From the NCBI GenBank assembly GCA_023014335.1, contig JAECYW010000003.1:992001-1056000 (forward strand): a DNA stretch of 64,000 nt, read 5' to 3'. The notes under the pieces are model-generated. The model saw only the letters and a list, made by a program, of their open reading frames with translations, was not told where the DNA came from and made no database searches. Shown here piece by piece: positions 11,263-24,207 of the stretch. Made by a program: the position numbers and the translations under genes. Position 1 is the first letter of the stretch, and the number at the start of each line of letters is the position of its first letter. The stretch comes from Galerina marginata. Lineage: Eukaryota; Basidiomycota; Agaricomycetes; Agaricales; Galerinaceae.

Positions 11263-13693
11263 ATGGCAGAACCTGAACCAGTTCCTCAGCCAAAGGTGAA
11301 TACTTTCACATCTCATTCTAATGTCCATGATTGAAGGACCGATCGAGCAGAAGAACATTCCAAAAATTTGGAACCTCGATGATGAGGATTTTGAATTTTC
11401 GTACGCTCCACCAAAACCTCACGGCGATCCATGGAACATTCTCTTAAAACCGCTTGTGGATGAGGACAAAATTCGATGTGACGCATGGAAGGAGGAGGTG
11501 AACAACCTCTTGATTTTTGTGCGTTTACCGTCTAAAATGTGTAATTTATATTCATCTTTTGTGATCTAGGCTGGGTTATTCTCTGCCGTCGTGACAGCTT
11601 TTGTCATTGAATCATACAAGACACTTCAACCGGACCCCAACAGTACGGTCGTCGACCTTCTATCTCGTATCGCGACCCGCCTCGACAATCCCCTCAATGA
11701 GGTGTCTCCTATCACGAGTGCAGCCTCGTTCTCCCCTTCTCCTTCTTCTATCAGGATCAACGTTTTGTGGTTTCTCAGCCTTATTCTCAGCCTGACGACC
11801 GTGCTCGTCGGGATAATCACGCTTCAATGGCTGAGGGAATACCAGGCGTATCCCGGACTCACGCCAAAGCAGTCCCTCGCGGTATTCCGAATGCGGTCCG
11901 AAGGGATGGAGAAGTGGCATGTATGGAAGATTTTCACTGCCCTGCCCCTGCTCCTTCAAGCGGCACTGGCGCTTTTCCTTATCAGAGTTGTCGACTTCCT
12001 GCTCACACTTGACAACAAAGTTGCAATTCCTGTTTCAGTCGTCCTAGGACTGACTTTGCTTTTCCTTGTGGCCACCACTGTGCTTCCGACGCTACAAGGC
12101 CTATACCTTTATCTCCCCTTTCTTTTCGTGCGAGACCTCTCGAAAATACCATCACAATGCCCGTACAAATCGCCACAATCTCATGCTTTTCATGCCCTTT
12201 TTTCCTATTGCTTTTATTTGTTCCACCATCTCTTTCCGGCACTTTGTCCAACCTGTCGATATCTTTATCGCGCACTCAATCGCGCCATTGAGTACTTCTA
12301 CTATCAACATCTCTCGCACGCATTCATGACTGCCATTCAGCACTTCCACTCTGTCTTAGCTTCTATTTCTCAGTCGCTACCCAACCGTAAGTGGTCCAGG
12401 ACAGGGGATTACCATGTTGTTCCTCTGATACTAACCACCTGGAGAAAAACAAGATGGGTAGACTTTGACTCCTCCTGGCTACTGCTTCGGGATTCCTGTG
12501 CCAATGGCGTGTATGATCGATATTTTGGCCTGCAGGACTCGGAGCACCGTCGAAGCTTTCAAGGTGATAAGAGTCTGCCTCTTCTCGACAGTGCACAAGC
12601 CATTCAAGAAGCTATTTATGGAACCAACGGCTCTCATACTGACCCCTCGTGGGTTTCTGCAATATACCACGCTTTCGCTGAGCTTTCCAAATCCATTGTG
12701 GAATGGTCAGGTCCTTCTTCAACCCCAACAAGAGTCCATTATCGGAACCGGTTCTTTTGCGCTCTTTGGATGCGCTCAACGCCAGTTGGTTATGAGCAAG
12801 AATTCAAGTTCATTGATCGTGATCAGTGGTACAACAATAGTATGAGTGATTTGCACTGCCAGAACCTAAAGCTATTCGTCGTCAGTAACGATATCTTTAA
12901 AACCGCCGCCCTATCCCTCTCAAATCACATCACTGAGCTCGATATCCTACTGGCCAATTGCTGGGGAGAACCACGCCGTATTAAATTTGTACCTTCGGAA
13001 TCACCGCCCCTGTCTCCTCATCATCTCCGATTACATCTTTACCCGAAGTTGAACAAAAGTGAGTAGCTGTCCTAAGATTCTGACCCCTGACACTGATTAC
13101 CCCCAGCCCTCTATTGGCAATACAGCCATGTTGTGATGAAGTTCTTCCAATGTGCAGCTAACGTGAATTTGCAGATCGGTCCAGAACTTCTGCATGCCCA
13201 TCATAGCGTTGTTGATTTCTTGCAGCAGCTGGCTCGGGTTACTGTTCGGGCTCTCAAAAATTCTGTCCTTTACCCCACATCAGATATGGCAGTCGGCGAG
13301 GAAGTTGATCTCCTCGAAGCCTACCGAGCGATCTTCATATTTATACAAGAACAACTCGACCTCTCCATATCATCAGTCAATCCAGATGATGCGGTCCCGC
13401 CAGAAATGTCTTATTTCTTCTACGCCTCTGCCGTCTACATGCGAGCCCTGCTTCAGAAGAGCTCGAGCTTCTCACCACACCTGGTCAGTGACACTGCGAA
13501 GTTTGTTCTGCCAACCATGCGCCGATACAAGGAAAAAATCCTGGGAGTTAACGAATTTCTCGAGGACCAGTTGACAAGACAGGTAACTACAGATCTATAC
13601 TTTGATAGAGTTTACAGGTTTAGCGAAGAATGGTGGGCCTTCCTCGACGAGGACTTTCCCATAATCCGACCAGACACTCCCTCAGAGGAATGA
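11263..13693 (+). CDS. DUF6535 family membrane protein, copy B
   Basis: Model: join(11263..11295, 11351..11518, 11570..13058, 13107..13693), 758 aa, introns 55, 51 and 48 nt. The first exon encodes MAEPEPVPQPK, matching the starts of copies A and C. Four membrane helices lie in the first third of exon 3 and the conserved linker YPGLTPKQSLAVFRMR falls between helices 2 and 3. The soluble C-terminal part keeps WLLLRDSCANG and, in exon 4, FSEEWWAFLDED. Odd: the protein stops after PSEE at 13691, whereas copies A and E run about 40 residues further; a decayed version of that tail, with several stops, is still visible in the DNA to about 13843. The domain's biochemical role is unknown; the helices predict a membrane protein. 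Confidence 0.88.
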
Positions 13694-15229
13694 AAAACTC
13701 AGTCCTCAGTCAACTAGTCACGGTTGACGGCCACAGAAATTACAATTCACACTAATGGTCTTGCTCAAGCTTTCGAGGGCAAGGAGGGTAAATAAGATGT
13801 CGGCACCTCCACCATCAAAGATCTGGTGATTTCCATGCATTAACACTCCTTCCCCAACGTCCCAGCTTCCTCTTGCGACATCATCGTTAACTTCCGATTA
13901 TCTCAAATTATTCTCACTTAGGTAGTCACTATTAGAAAAGGTCAGGTTTTCGTATCGATGGTGCAGTTGACTTGTTATGAACCTTCAATACCGTGTCAGC
14001 TAGTACCAGTACGAAGAACATAGGTTACGATTCAAGTCATCTGGCGACATGGCATGATCTGGACAGCGAACCCACACCTATAAAGATAAGGATCGTCAGG
14101 ATAAGATTGCACCAGGCGCGTTCGCATTTGGGGTGGGTTACTCGAGTCGGTTGGGGAGCGGGTCTGGTGCGGGATTGATGCTATTTGACGACTTGAGTTA
14201 AGTGGCTTGAGGATGTAAGCAGGATGGTAAATAAAGATACTCTAAAGCCACAGGTCGTCCGAGACATTTGGTAAACAATCTTCTTCAGGGAAAACGCAGT
14301 AAGGATAATCACGGCTCTTACCAAGATTGAGGTTGCGCAAAGCAAGCTTGAAGTTCAAGATTCCGAGGCTTGAGGCAAGGTAAAAACAGGCGGGCACATA
14401 TGTGGACAAAGTCCCTAGGTTCCAAGAGCAGACAAGACGATACATTCAACCTGGAAGCTCCAAAAAGTCATCAAGAGCACCCGCCCAGCCTAGTCAGCGT
14501 GGCAGAAAGGCCGCAGGCCAACAATCGCGGCACTGTGGGAGAGGAGATGTGCAGGGACTCAAAAGACCAGATATTATAGCAGGAACAGGCCGATTCAGCA
14601 GCAGCGAGTTTATAGCGATGTTGTCCGGTCGTGGACTTAAAGAGACTGGGGCCCGAAGCGCGTACTTACAACGCGAGAAATTTGACCGTCACATGACTTG
14701 ACGCAAATATGGGCAAAGCTTTAAGCAAGGCGGCTGAGTATTATTTTTAGCTCGTTCCAAATCCTCCAAGTCCCCGCAACTGGTGGCAAGATCACCTCTT
14801 CAGACTTCGTCTTCAAGCTCTTTGTCTTTTATCTGTCACAATTTGAGCCTTGCAACTTCAAGGAGCTGGACAGCGGCAGTATTCCAAGGCCACGAGTCGC
14901 CGAAATTGATACGGGTCAAACATTGTGGAAAGTGAAGATCATCTTTATATGGCCCAGATGTCCTGGTATGACATTGGCAATTTGGCATCAATATCGGCAC
15001 TGATAATAAACCAGGTTGATCTCGGTTTTAGCCCAATTGCCGAAGAGTGGACACTATGATATGTAGGCAAGTCATCGATCAGTCAACTTATCTCGAAACT
15101 TATCAGTTTTGTCAGTCTGACCACGTTGCAATTGATGATTATATGACTTTATCGATGGAACCAGTTTCTCCCCATTGAAGGTGACCACATACAACGACAG
15201 CTTCATCAGCCTTAATCGCCCTCTGCATA
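13694..15229. other. Intergenic; decayed DUF6535 tail then unassigned sequence
   Basis: 13694-13843 is the relic of copy B's lost tail. 14290-14330 (minus) carries a stretch encoding YPYCVFPEEDC that recurs near 40.38 kb, part of a dispersed segment. The open frame at 14402-14701 (+) has no recognisable domain. Confidence 0.5.
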
Positions 15230-17583
15230 ATGCGTCTCCTCAACGTGAACAGCATAGAACTTGAAGAATTTCTCAATGAAAAATACTATCCCAGCTATGC
15301 TATCCTATCTCACACCTGGGGTCAAGGCGAGGTCTCCCTTCAAGATCTCTCCAAGCCTAACGTGACGTCCATGGCCGGTTATCGCAAGATCGAAGAATGC
15401 TGCAAGGTGGCCAAACAGGATGGCTTCAAATACGTCTGGATTGATACCTGCTGCATTGACAAGACAAGTAGCGCGGAGCTTTCAGAAGCGATCAACTCCA
15501 TGTATAAGTGGTACGGGAATTCTACGGTCTGCTACGTGTATTTGTTCGACATGCCGCCAAACGACAACCCCGGCGCTGAAGGATCGAAATTTTCGGAGTG
15601 CCGTTGGTTCACACGGGGCTGGACTTTGCAGGAGTTGCTCGCTCCCAATTCCATTATCTTCTACAACAGGGATTGGGTCGACATCGGGACAAAAGACTCC
15701 TTAAGCGAGAAATTGTCAATGGTAACCTCGATTCCATGTAAAGTGCTGCAGTTGGAGCAACCTTTGGACGACATTTGCATCGCACAACGAATGTCATGGG
15801 CGGCCCAACGCGAGACTACTAGAGTTGAAGACGCCGCGTACTCGCTAATGGGAGTTTTCAACGTGAATATGCCAATTTTGTACGGAGAAGGATCGAAGGC
15901 GTTCATTCGCCTGCAATTGGAGATCATGAAGGATTCAGACGATCATAGCATTTTCGCATGGGTGACTCCGCACGGCCATCCCAGTCGACTCAGTACGATC
16001 CCCGGTATTGGAAAAACTGTAAAGGCTGCAACCGATCTTACAGGATTCGAAGTCGGACTCATTGCCAATTCACCGCAAGCGTTCCGATACTCACAACGGG
16101 TGCGACAAAAACCTGTGCCTGGCGCAGCAAATCCGTTCTCGATAACCAACGAGGGCTTGCATATAAAACTACCGCTGGTTCGATTGCCAGATCGTACGCT
16201 ACTTGATTCTACTGCATTCCAAGCAATACTCAGCTGCGAGATCGAGGATCAGGCCGGCCAGCTGGTTATTTATTTGCGACGAGATCGGAAAGGTTCATAT
16301 ACCCGCATCGATCCCAATCATTGCCACCCGACGCATTGTCTTGACTTCGATCCACCGACACCAATAGACATGTATGTGCGAGCATTTGACGTTGCGTCGG
16401 CCGTAGGTCCTCGCGATCTGGATTACCACTCGCCGCATTATACCTGCCGGATTTCCTTGAATTCGCCTGAAGCTACACGGTTCAAGATATTGGCGGTCTA
16501 TTGCGACCGGGCTATGACCCTGCTTGGTCCCGCAGTGACTGGCTGCAACTTCCGACGTAAGTTTTTTTTAACAGACCTATTCTTACTGTGATCAACTCTC
16601 TTTCTCCTCTATTAGAATTGGATAGGCCCTCAATTGACGTTTTTTCGGTAATTCTGATCGGAATCTCCAACAATCCTGCAAGCCAGGCCATCGTTTACCT
16701 TCGGCACAAAAGTCCAAGTATAGGTCGCTTAGACCACTGCGGATTTGAATGCGCTGTTAGGAATTTTCAAGAAGAGAAGTCGTCAAATCGCGACCTTTTA
16801 TTACTCCCATGGGACTTTCGCGGTGTTGACAGACTGACCTCGCGGCTGAATTCCGGGCATATCCTGTCTATAACCATACGCCGTGGCGCGCCAATTCTTT
16901 CTTCCCACAACGAGCATGAAATGCAACCACTTGACCATGTTACAATTGGAGTATCGCACGCTGGCGGCTCACCTTTGATAGACCTCCCAGCTCCTATGTT
17001 GGTTCCTCTCTCTCGGTTAACGTTTAATTTTTCTGGCCTCCAAAAGGACCGCATCATTCCATCTTTCTTACCAACAAGCTGCTGGAAGCCAAACCCGGTG
17101 CTCCCTGATACAATGATATGGACCCCATCTCGCCGAGAAGCTTCCGCACTCGTCCTATATCCAGGAACTGATCATATAAACAGCAGCTCCTCTTCCTTCT
17201 ACATTGTACTCCATGCCGTCGATTTCGGTTTGTGTTTTGAGTTTTTCCAGGACACGATCAACCAAGCAAGTTGGACCCAACTGCAGGTGTCGTACTTGCA
17301 CGACTTCGATAATACATCCACGGTCGGAAACCCAGACGCGATATTGCCCTTTTCTGCATCGCTGGAAAGGGATTTCAACAGTTCTTTTGTGAAAGTGGAT
17401 TCGAGGCCTCCATTCATGGGCGGGGAAGAAAAGATGCACTATATGTGGGTCTCTGTCGAGCCCTCTTCCCTCCTGTCGCCGCGAAAATTGAAAGCCCCAG
17501 TAACTTCTCTGTTGCAAGGTGTAAAACAGCGCACAATTCATAAACTACAGGATCTTTCGTTGATCGAGGGTGGAGCATACTGA
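15230..17583 (+). CDS. HET-domain (heterokaryon incompatibility) protein, intact
   Basis: Model: join(15230..16556, 16616..17583), 764 aa, one 59-nt intron (c|gtaagt ... ttag|aa). HET domains trigger cell death when incompatible fungi fuse, and can act inside larger innate-immunity-like proteins. Seen in order: YAILSHTWG (residues 23-31), YVWIDTCCID (68-77), the WFTRGWTLQELLAP block (126-139), and the block ending in VEDAAYSLMGVFNVNMPILYGEG. The C-terminal half (about 260-764) has no recognised NACHT, WD40 or ankyrin partner and looks like a beta-rich region of unknown role. ATG at 15230 gives the usual MRLLNxxxxELEEF start of basidiomycete HET proteins. It is the source copy for the truncated HET at 21.2 kb. 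No signal peptide or membrane segment seen. Confidence 0.9.
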
Positions 17584-20500
17584 TAGGACTCGGATTAGTC
17601 TTGCAATAAATTTTGTTACGATGTACAGAGCCTTGATCAGTTCACACTTCTGTCGGTACTGATTAATAGACGTCCAGCCTGATATGGAAGCACACCATAT
17701 ATAAATTCTATGACATCTGACATTGGCCTTCGAGGCAGACAAGAGCAATCTAATCTTATCAGCATGCCACCGAGATCTGTTGAATGGTTCATCACGGTTG
17801 GATCTTTTTCTTTTCTTCCCCTTTCTTGCCCTCCTGTTCCCTTCTAACTTCTCCGGGGTGTTGAAAGCTGAAGCCTGAAGAGGTGGGGTTATATTACCAC
17901 AAACTCAAGTCCACCTACAAAAGCTACAACATGATATATATAAATTACTCGGCCTGCAGGAAGAATTGTCTCCAGACTCCGGACACCTTCGCCAAATTTC
18001 CACCGACAACCCATGGATGAGGGCATACAAGGCACTATTTCCCTGTAGCTCTACCTGGATCGAGGAGTTCTCCGACAGACGGCCTTCCGTCTTCATGCTG
18101 GGCCATAACAGTGGCCAGGTGGTCTGAGGAACCTGTCCAATTCGAAAAATAGGTATTGAATTTAAATTCTAGTCCTTAGTCCAACGAACACTTAAGTCCA
18201 AACTGGCGTTAGAGCATTTAAATAAGAAAAAAAAAAAGAAAAACAGAAAAACAAAGGGCGAAAAGCATCAAACTTTAAGTCATTGGTTGTCATCAACAAC
18301 TGATTTACTCGAGCAACTACCGCTCGCAGAATAGGCGCTACCGACGCGCATAAATCCCCGAATACTGCACCCTCGCCCACCTCTCTCTGTCCCTCTCTCT
18401 TTCCCTGTCCCTCTCCGCGCCCACACCAAGGCCTACACCCAAACTGAGCTCCTCCAGCTCGATCTCCTTGCTCTCCTGCGCGAGCGCACACGGCGTGCAA
18501 AACAGCGCAGCGGCGCAGTCCTCAATCCACGAGCCGTGGATCGCGTATCGGCGTCTTATATGTGCGCGTGAGGGGACCTATGGGCGTGGGGCGTTGGTTC
18601 GTTAGTTTGTTGGTTAATTTAAATTGAAGGAGAGAAGATGGGAAGGGAAAGGAATTGGAGACGGAGACGGAGACGAAGAATTAATTACCCACCTGGATCG
18701 CCCATCCGAAGAGACAGAACACTGTCAAGCACGCGTGGACTGCACAGTCGTCTGAACACGCGCTGGGGCCGGTATCGGAGGGTGTCTTGGAGTTTTCACG
18801 CCTCGGAGAGGGTGAGGGTGAGGGCAGAGGCGAAGCGAGCCGCTCGAGACGCGCTTTGTTCTTCCCGTACACTATACACGGGCACCAGAGCGCCGAGCAC
18901 CCTATTAAAACAACCGAATGGAAGAAGAAAATGAAATTAGCATTAATATCGTCGTGGTCGTCGAAGAGAAAGAAGATAGAAAAAAGAAAGAGAACGATGA
19001 GAACAAATACGAAACAAGAAAGAAGAAAAAGATAAAGAAGGAGGTAAAGAAAAAGATAAAGAAGGAAGAAAAACAACTCACAAGTCCCCACATCATGTTC
19101 ACAATAAAGACACAGATCCGTGCTCCAGTCCCGTTTCCCGTCGGTGCTGAACGGGATACCGAGCGCGTTGCGGTTGCCTGTCTTGATCCCTGTCTTTATC
19201 TCTGTTCCTGTGCGCCTCGTTTGGGCTCTGGATGGGCTGGGCGTGGGCGTGGGCATGCCTGGGTGTTGGCGGGGCTGTTGTTCGATTATGCGACCGTCTG
19301 CGGGACGGGGGTGGGATCGAGGAGGTGCTTGAGCTTGTGGTTGTGGTTGAGCAGGTGCTCGTGATGCGTGTGCTTGCATCTGGGGCGGATGTGCTCTTGA
19401 TCCTGTTCTTCCTCCTATCCCTGCTTGTGTGTGTGCTTGTGCGTATAATTGTGCTTGAGTTCGCGGTCGCGTCGGTGCTTCTCCTCGAGCTTGTCCGCGA
19501 GCTTGTGCTTGGGCCTGCTGCCCCCTCGTCTCCTCGTCTCCATCCAGCAGTTCGCGACGTCGATGCTCACGCCGATGCTGGTGCTGCATCTGACCCTGAG
19601 CAGGAGGAACGTACGACGTCCGTTCTTCGCCCTCATTAACGTAGGATAACACCGTCGGGTACCGCCTCTGCCCCTGCCTCTGCCTCATCGGCACTTCTCC
19701 TTCTCGAGAATCCAGAAGCGGACTCGGCACGGTGCTTCTACTTCACAGACAAAAAAGAAAGCGCTCCCGTCAGTCTGCGGTGGATCACGAGAAGAAAGAA
19801 GGAAAGAAAAAAGCACGACCGACGAACCTCGGAACCCCCGAAGAACGCACCCGCCGTTCAGCCTCACTCCTGGGCGGTCGCGCATATATCTGCTCCTCCC
19901 CCTCCCTGTCCCTGTCCCTTTCCCTTTCCCTTTGCCCGCCCCCGCCCCCTTCCCCATATCTGCCCCCTTCTCCGTCCTCGGACACGCCCGGTCCAAAATC
20001 CCGTAACACAACCCGCCCACCCCCATCCCACGTCCGCCTCGGCCTCGGGCGGGACAGCGTCAGCGGGCGGATGTTGGCGTAGTGTACTGGGCGCGGGTGG
20101 GATACCTCGCGTGAGACATTCGGTGCGTGGTCTCCTTCTCCTTCTTCTTGTTCTTGGGGGGAGGAGCAATACGGATACTGATACCCCTGCTCGTGGTCGT
20201 GGGGCAGGATGGGGTTAGGCCAGGCGCGCTCGCGCTGGGGGTGCGTTCCGCGACGTCGGTTTGGGAGCTGTTCTGGTTCTGGTTCTGGTTCTTGGTCTGG
20301 TTCTTGGTCTTGGAGTTGAGCTTGACCTTGTGCTGGATGATGGGGATGAGGATAGGAAGATGGGTAAGGATAGGAAGACGAAGATGTATAGGGATATGGA
20401 TAGGGATATGGATACGAATACCCCGGATGCGCATATATCTCGCCTACAGACACAGACGCCGAATACCTCGGCGGCGGCGGCGGGTACGAGCGCGGGGGCG

Positions 20501-21165
20501 AGTTGACAGCCTCCCTGTGTCGTCTACGTTTCTCGTCTAGGACCAAAGGCGGGATCGGGGCTGGCACTGCAATTGGGGCCGACATAGGGATTGGAATTGG
20601 AGGCTCTGTGAGGTCAGTGTACGACGGGTTAGCGGTTGGATTGGAGATTTGGAGCCTTAGCTGGCGGTGGTACAGCGCGTTTGGGAAGGGAATTCGTGAG
20701 GTCGGTGTTAGTGTTGGTGTTGAGGTGTCCTGCATGATTGGATATAGGAGAAGTCATTGGAGTAGAACTTATGAGCGATGATAAGGGGTGATTCAGACAG
20801 AGTGGGCGATGGAAAGGAGACGAAATTATTTTTGTCTCGGGGAGGGCTGACATCGATATTGGAAACTGTGAAGTTGGCGTCCTACGGGTTAGCAGTTGGA
20901 TTAATATTGGAGATTTGCAACCTCAGCTGGCGGTGGCACAGCGTGTTTGGAATGTCGTTGTGATGGCACTTATGAGGTGATTCAGACAGTGGACGATGGA
21001 AAGGAGTTTCACTTTTGTCTCCCGTCTCAGTCTCAGTCAACGCTGCAAAGGGGGATCAGTTCAAACAAATCCTTCATCTCAGAGCAGCACACCAGTAGAG
21101 TAGCATTTTCGAATTCAAACCATCATTACTTCAATCAACAAAAACACAGCACACTGGCAATTCGC
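15687..21165. repeat. Segmental duplication, unit 1 (HET 3' part + flank + long PLAC8 gene)
   Basis: From codon 153 of the HET gene onward the sequence is repeated, in the same orientation, starting at about 21166. Similarity continues through the HET stop, the intergenic region (17.6-18.3 kb versus 24.4-25.1 kb) and the PLAC8 gene, up to a shared end AATTCGCAAATG (about 21157 and 27892). Unit length is about 5.4 kb. Confidence 0.88.
18338..20735 (-). CDS. Long PLAC8-domain protein, copy 1
   Basis: Model (minus strand): 20735..19828, 19740..19082, 18901..18693, 18577..18338; 671 aa with consistent phases. PLAC8 is a small cysteine-rich domain found in membrane-associated proteins involved in cell-number control, metal handling or channel activity in various eukaryotes. 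Seen: about 500 residues of low-complexity N-terminus (Tyr/Pro repeats PYPYPYPY, Gln/Ala and Arg/Glu tracts), then DWSTDLCLYCEHDVGT, CPCIVYGKNKARLERL, the hydrophobic ACLTVFCLFGWAIQ and finally EDCAAALFCTPCALAQE. The domain is split over three exons, as in the compact gene at 28 kb, but is interrupted by a Ser/Pro-rich insert after the CPC motif. The exon 1-2 donor (GTTCGT) is not strong and is the least certain join. Intron 2 (18902-19081) is a long polypyrimidine stretch. Near-identical to copy 2. Confidence 0.72.
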
Positions 21166-21167
21166 AA
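20736..21167. other. Upstream region of PLAC8 copy 1 up to the duplication junction
   Basis: Contains a partial internal repeat (GGTTAGC/GGTTGGC boxes with TGGAGATTTG at about 20645 and 20908) also present in unit 2. The junction with the truncated HET copy lies within GGGA at about 21166. Confidence 0.55.
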
Positions 21168-22927
21168 ATGGGAACGAAGGACTCATTAAGTGAGAAGTTA
21201 TCGATGGTCACCTCGATTCCGTGTAAAGTACTGCAGTTGGAGCAACCTCTGGACGACATTTGCATCGCACAACGCATGTCATGGGCGGCAAAGCGCGAGA
21301 CTACTAGACTTGAAGACGCTGCGTACTCGCTAATGGGAGTTTTCAACGTGAATATGCCAATTTTGTACGGAGAAGGATCGAAAGCGTTCATTCGCCTGCA
21401 ATTGGAGATCATGAAGGATTCAGACGATCATAGCATTTTCGCATGGGTGACTCCGCACGGCCATCCCAGTCGACTCAGTACGATCCCCGGTATTGGAAAA
21501 CCTGTAAAGGCTGCAACCGATCTTACAGGATTCGAAGTCGGTCTTATCGCCAATTCACCGCAAGCGTTCCGATACTCACAACAGGTGCGACAAAAACTTG
21601 TGCCTGGCGCAGCAAACCCGTTCTCGATAACCAACGAGGGCTTGCATATAAAACTACCGCTGGTTCGATTGCCAGATCGTACGCTACTTGATTCTACTGC
21701 ATTCCAAGCAATACTCAGCTGCGAGATCGAGGATCAGGCCGGCCAGCTCGTTATTTATTTGCGACGAGATCGAAAAGGTTCATATACCCGCATCGATCCC
21801 AATCATTGCCACCCGACGCATTGTCTTGACTTCGATCCACCGACACCAATAGACATGTATGTGCGAGCATTTGACGTGACATCGGCTGTAGGTCCCCGCA
21901 ATCTGGATTGCCACTCGCCGCATTATACCTGCCGGCTTTCCTTGAATTCGCCTGAAACTATACGGTTCAAGATATTAGCGGTCTATTGCGACCGGGCTAT
22001 GACCCTGCTTGGTCCCGCAATGACTGGCTGCAACTTCCGACGCAAGTTTTTTTAATAGACCTATTCTTACTGTGATTAACTCTCTTTCTCCTCTATTAGA
22101 TTTGGATAGGCCCTCAATCGACGTTTTTTCGGTAATTCTGATCGGAGTCTCCAACAATCCTGCAAGCCAGGCCATCGTTTACCTTCGGCACAAAAGTCCA
22201 AGTATAGGTCGCTTAGACCACTCCGGATTTGAATGCGCTGTTAGGAATTTTCAAGAAGAGAAGTCGTCAAATCGCGACCTTTTATCACTCCCATGGGACT
22301 TTCGCGGTGTTGACAGACTGACCTCGCGGCTGAATTCCGGGCATATCCTGTCTATAACCATACGCCGTGGCGCGCCAATTCCTTCTGCCCACAACGAGCA
22401 TGAAATGCAACCACTTGACCATGTTACAATTGGAGTATCGCACGCTGGCGGCTCACCTTTGATAGACCTCCCAGCTCCCGCGTTGGTTCCTCTTTCTCGG
22501 TTGACTTTTAATTTTTCTGGCCTCCCAAAGGACGGCATCCTGCCATCCTTCTTACCAACAAGCTGCTGGAAGCCAAACCCGGTGCTCCCTGATACAATGA
22601 TATGGACCCCATCTCGCCGAGAAGCTTCCGCACTCGTCCTTTATCCAGGAACTGATCATATAAATGGCAGCTCCTCTTCCTTCTACATTGTACTCCATGC
22701 CGTCGATTTCGGTTTGTGTTTTGAGTTTTTTCAGAACACGATCAACCAAGCAAGCTGGAACCAACTGCAGGCATCGTACTTGCACGATTTCGATAATACA
22801 TCCACGGTCGGAAACCCAGACGCGATATTGCCCTTTTCTGCGTCGGTGGAAAGGGATTTCAACGGTTCTTTTCTGAAAGTGGATTCTACACCTCCATTTA
22901 TGGGCGGCGAAGAAAAGATGCACTATA

Positions 22928-22970
22928 CTTGTGCCGATCAAAAGTATTGCAACAACAAGACCAAACAACG
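22928..22970. repeat. Left terminal inverted repeat of the transposon
   Basis: Starts CTTGTGCCGATCAAAAGTAT and is nearly perfectly matched by the reverse complement of the right end over about 42 bp. Confidence 0.92.
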
Positions 22971-23038
22971 CGTCGCGTCTGTGGTGGTTCTATTTCTCGT
23001 CGTAATTACATCACGAATTTCTATTATAACTGCACCAA

Positions 23039-24094
23039 ATGTCAACCAGTTATTCCTCACATACCGAGTACGATGATGTGACAAGAAATCAGTTTGTTGG
23101 GGCTATGCGTGCTACTGGAAAGCTTACCAAATCTGCCGACCTTGTTGGGATGTCAAAGTCTGCCGCGTCACGTCTCTGGAAGAAGGTTCGAAAAACGGGC
23201 ACAACCAAAGATAGACCCCGTTCTGGGCGTCCACTCAAACTCGACGACCGAGCAAAGCGTGCCATCGTGCGAGACAGCATAATTCACCGACGAAAACCGT
23301 TTCAGGAGATTGCACATCGAGCAGCAGACAATATCAGTGCATCCACTGTCAAAAGGGTGTTAGACGAGCAAGGATATCATAGGAGGGTCGCTCGGAAGGT
23401 CCCATTCCTTACCGCGGCTCAGAAACGCAAGAGGCTACAGTGGGCGAAGGATTTCGCAGACGTCGACGAGAAGGAATGGATCAATCTGATGCCATCAGAC
23501 GAATGTATGGTTGAGGTTGATGATGGGAGAGGCCGGATCCATGTTACGCGACGTGCCGGGGAGGAACTGGATGAAAACTGTGTCATTCCGAAGATGAAAC
23601 AGTCGGACATCAAGGCCATGTTCTGGGCAGCAGTCATGCTTGGGAAGAAAGGGCCGCTCGTTGTGTTGGAATATCCAGGCGGTAAGGGAGGAGGAATAAA
23701 TGCAGAACGGTATATTGCTCAGGTTCTCGATGCTCATCTCAAGCCTTTTTATGATAAAATGGAGCTAGAACGACCTGGAGTAGTCTTTCAGCAAGATGGA
23801 GCACCCAGTCATACCGCAAAACGAACAAAAAAGTGGTTCACTGACAATGAAGTCGTCCTTTTTCCGCACCCACCAAATTCGCCCGACCTAAATCCCATTG
23901 AACCCATATGGCACGAGCTCAAGAAAATTATTAGGGCTCAACCACATATTCCTTCGTCTACTCCGCAGTTAATATCTGCAATTCACGAAGCTTGGGACCA
24001 GATACCACAGGAGGACATTGACAAGCACATCAGGACAATGCCCGAAAGAGTGAAGGCTGTCTTGAAGGCAAAGGGGGGTCATACACGATTCTAA
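23039..24094 (+). CDS. Tc1/mariner transposase, DD34E type
   Basis: 351 aa, single exon. An N-terminal helix-turn-helix region (about residues 12-55) and a second one (about 85-115) are separated by a GRP box (RSGRPLKL, 61-68) and would bind the inverted repeats. The DDE catalytic triad is D154 (PSDECM), D253 (QQDGAPSHTA) and E288 (LNPIEPIWHELK), with 34 residues between the second D and E. The length and triad are typical for full-length Tc1/mariner transposases, and there is no stop or frameshift, so the element could be autonomous. It cuts and pastes at TA dinucleotides. Confidence 0.95.
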   Translation: MSTSYSSHTEYDDVTRNQFVGAMRATGKLTKSADLVGMSKSAASRLWKKVRKTGTTKDRPRSGRPLKLDDRAKRAIVRDSIIHRRKPFQEIAHRAADNISASTVKRVLDEQGYHRRVARKVPFLTAAQKRKRLQWAKDFADVDEKEWINLMPSDECMVEVDDGRGRIHVTRRAGEELDENCVIPKMKQSDIKAMFWAAVMLGKKGPLVVLEYPGGKGGGINAERYIAQVLDAHLKPFYDKMELERPGVVFQQDGAPSHTAKRTKKWFTDNEVVLFPHPPNSPDLNPIEPIWHELKKIIRAQPHIPSSTPQLISAIHEAWDQIPQEDIDKHIRTMPERVKAVLKAKGGHTRF

Positions 24095-24207
24095 ACCCAT
24101 TCTATAGCTTGAATTATATACAACTATCTTCCTTTAAATTTTCATGTAGATAGAGGCAGTTCTCGTTGTGCAATTTTATGATCTTCGCCAAATCGAAAGA
24201 CGCGAAA

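Noticed and set aside
22072..23076. 334-aa ORF joining HET sequence to NKTKQRVASVVV
   Set aside because: Its end is translation of the transposon's left terminus, not a real fusion protein.
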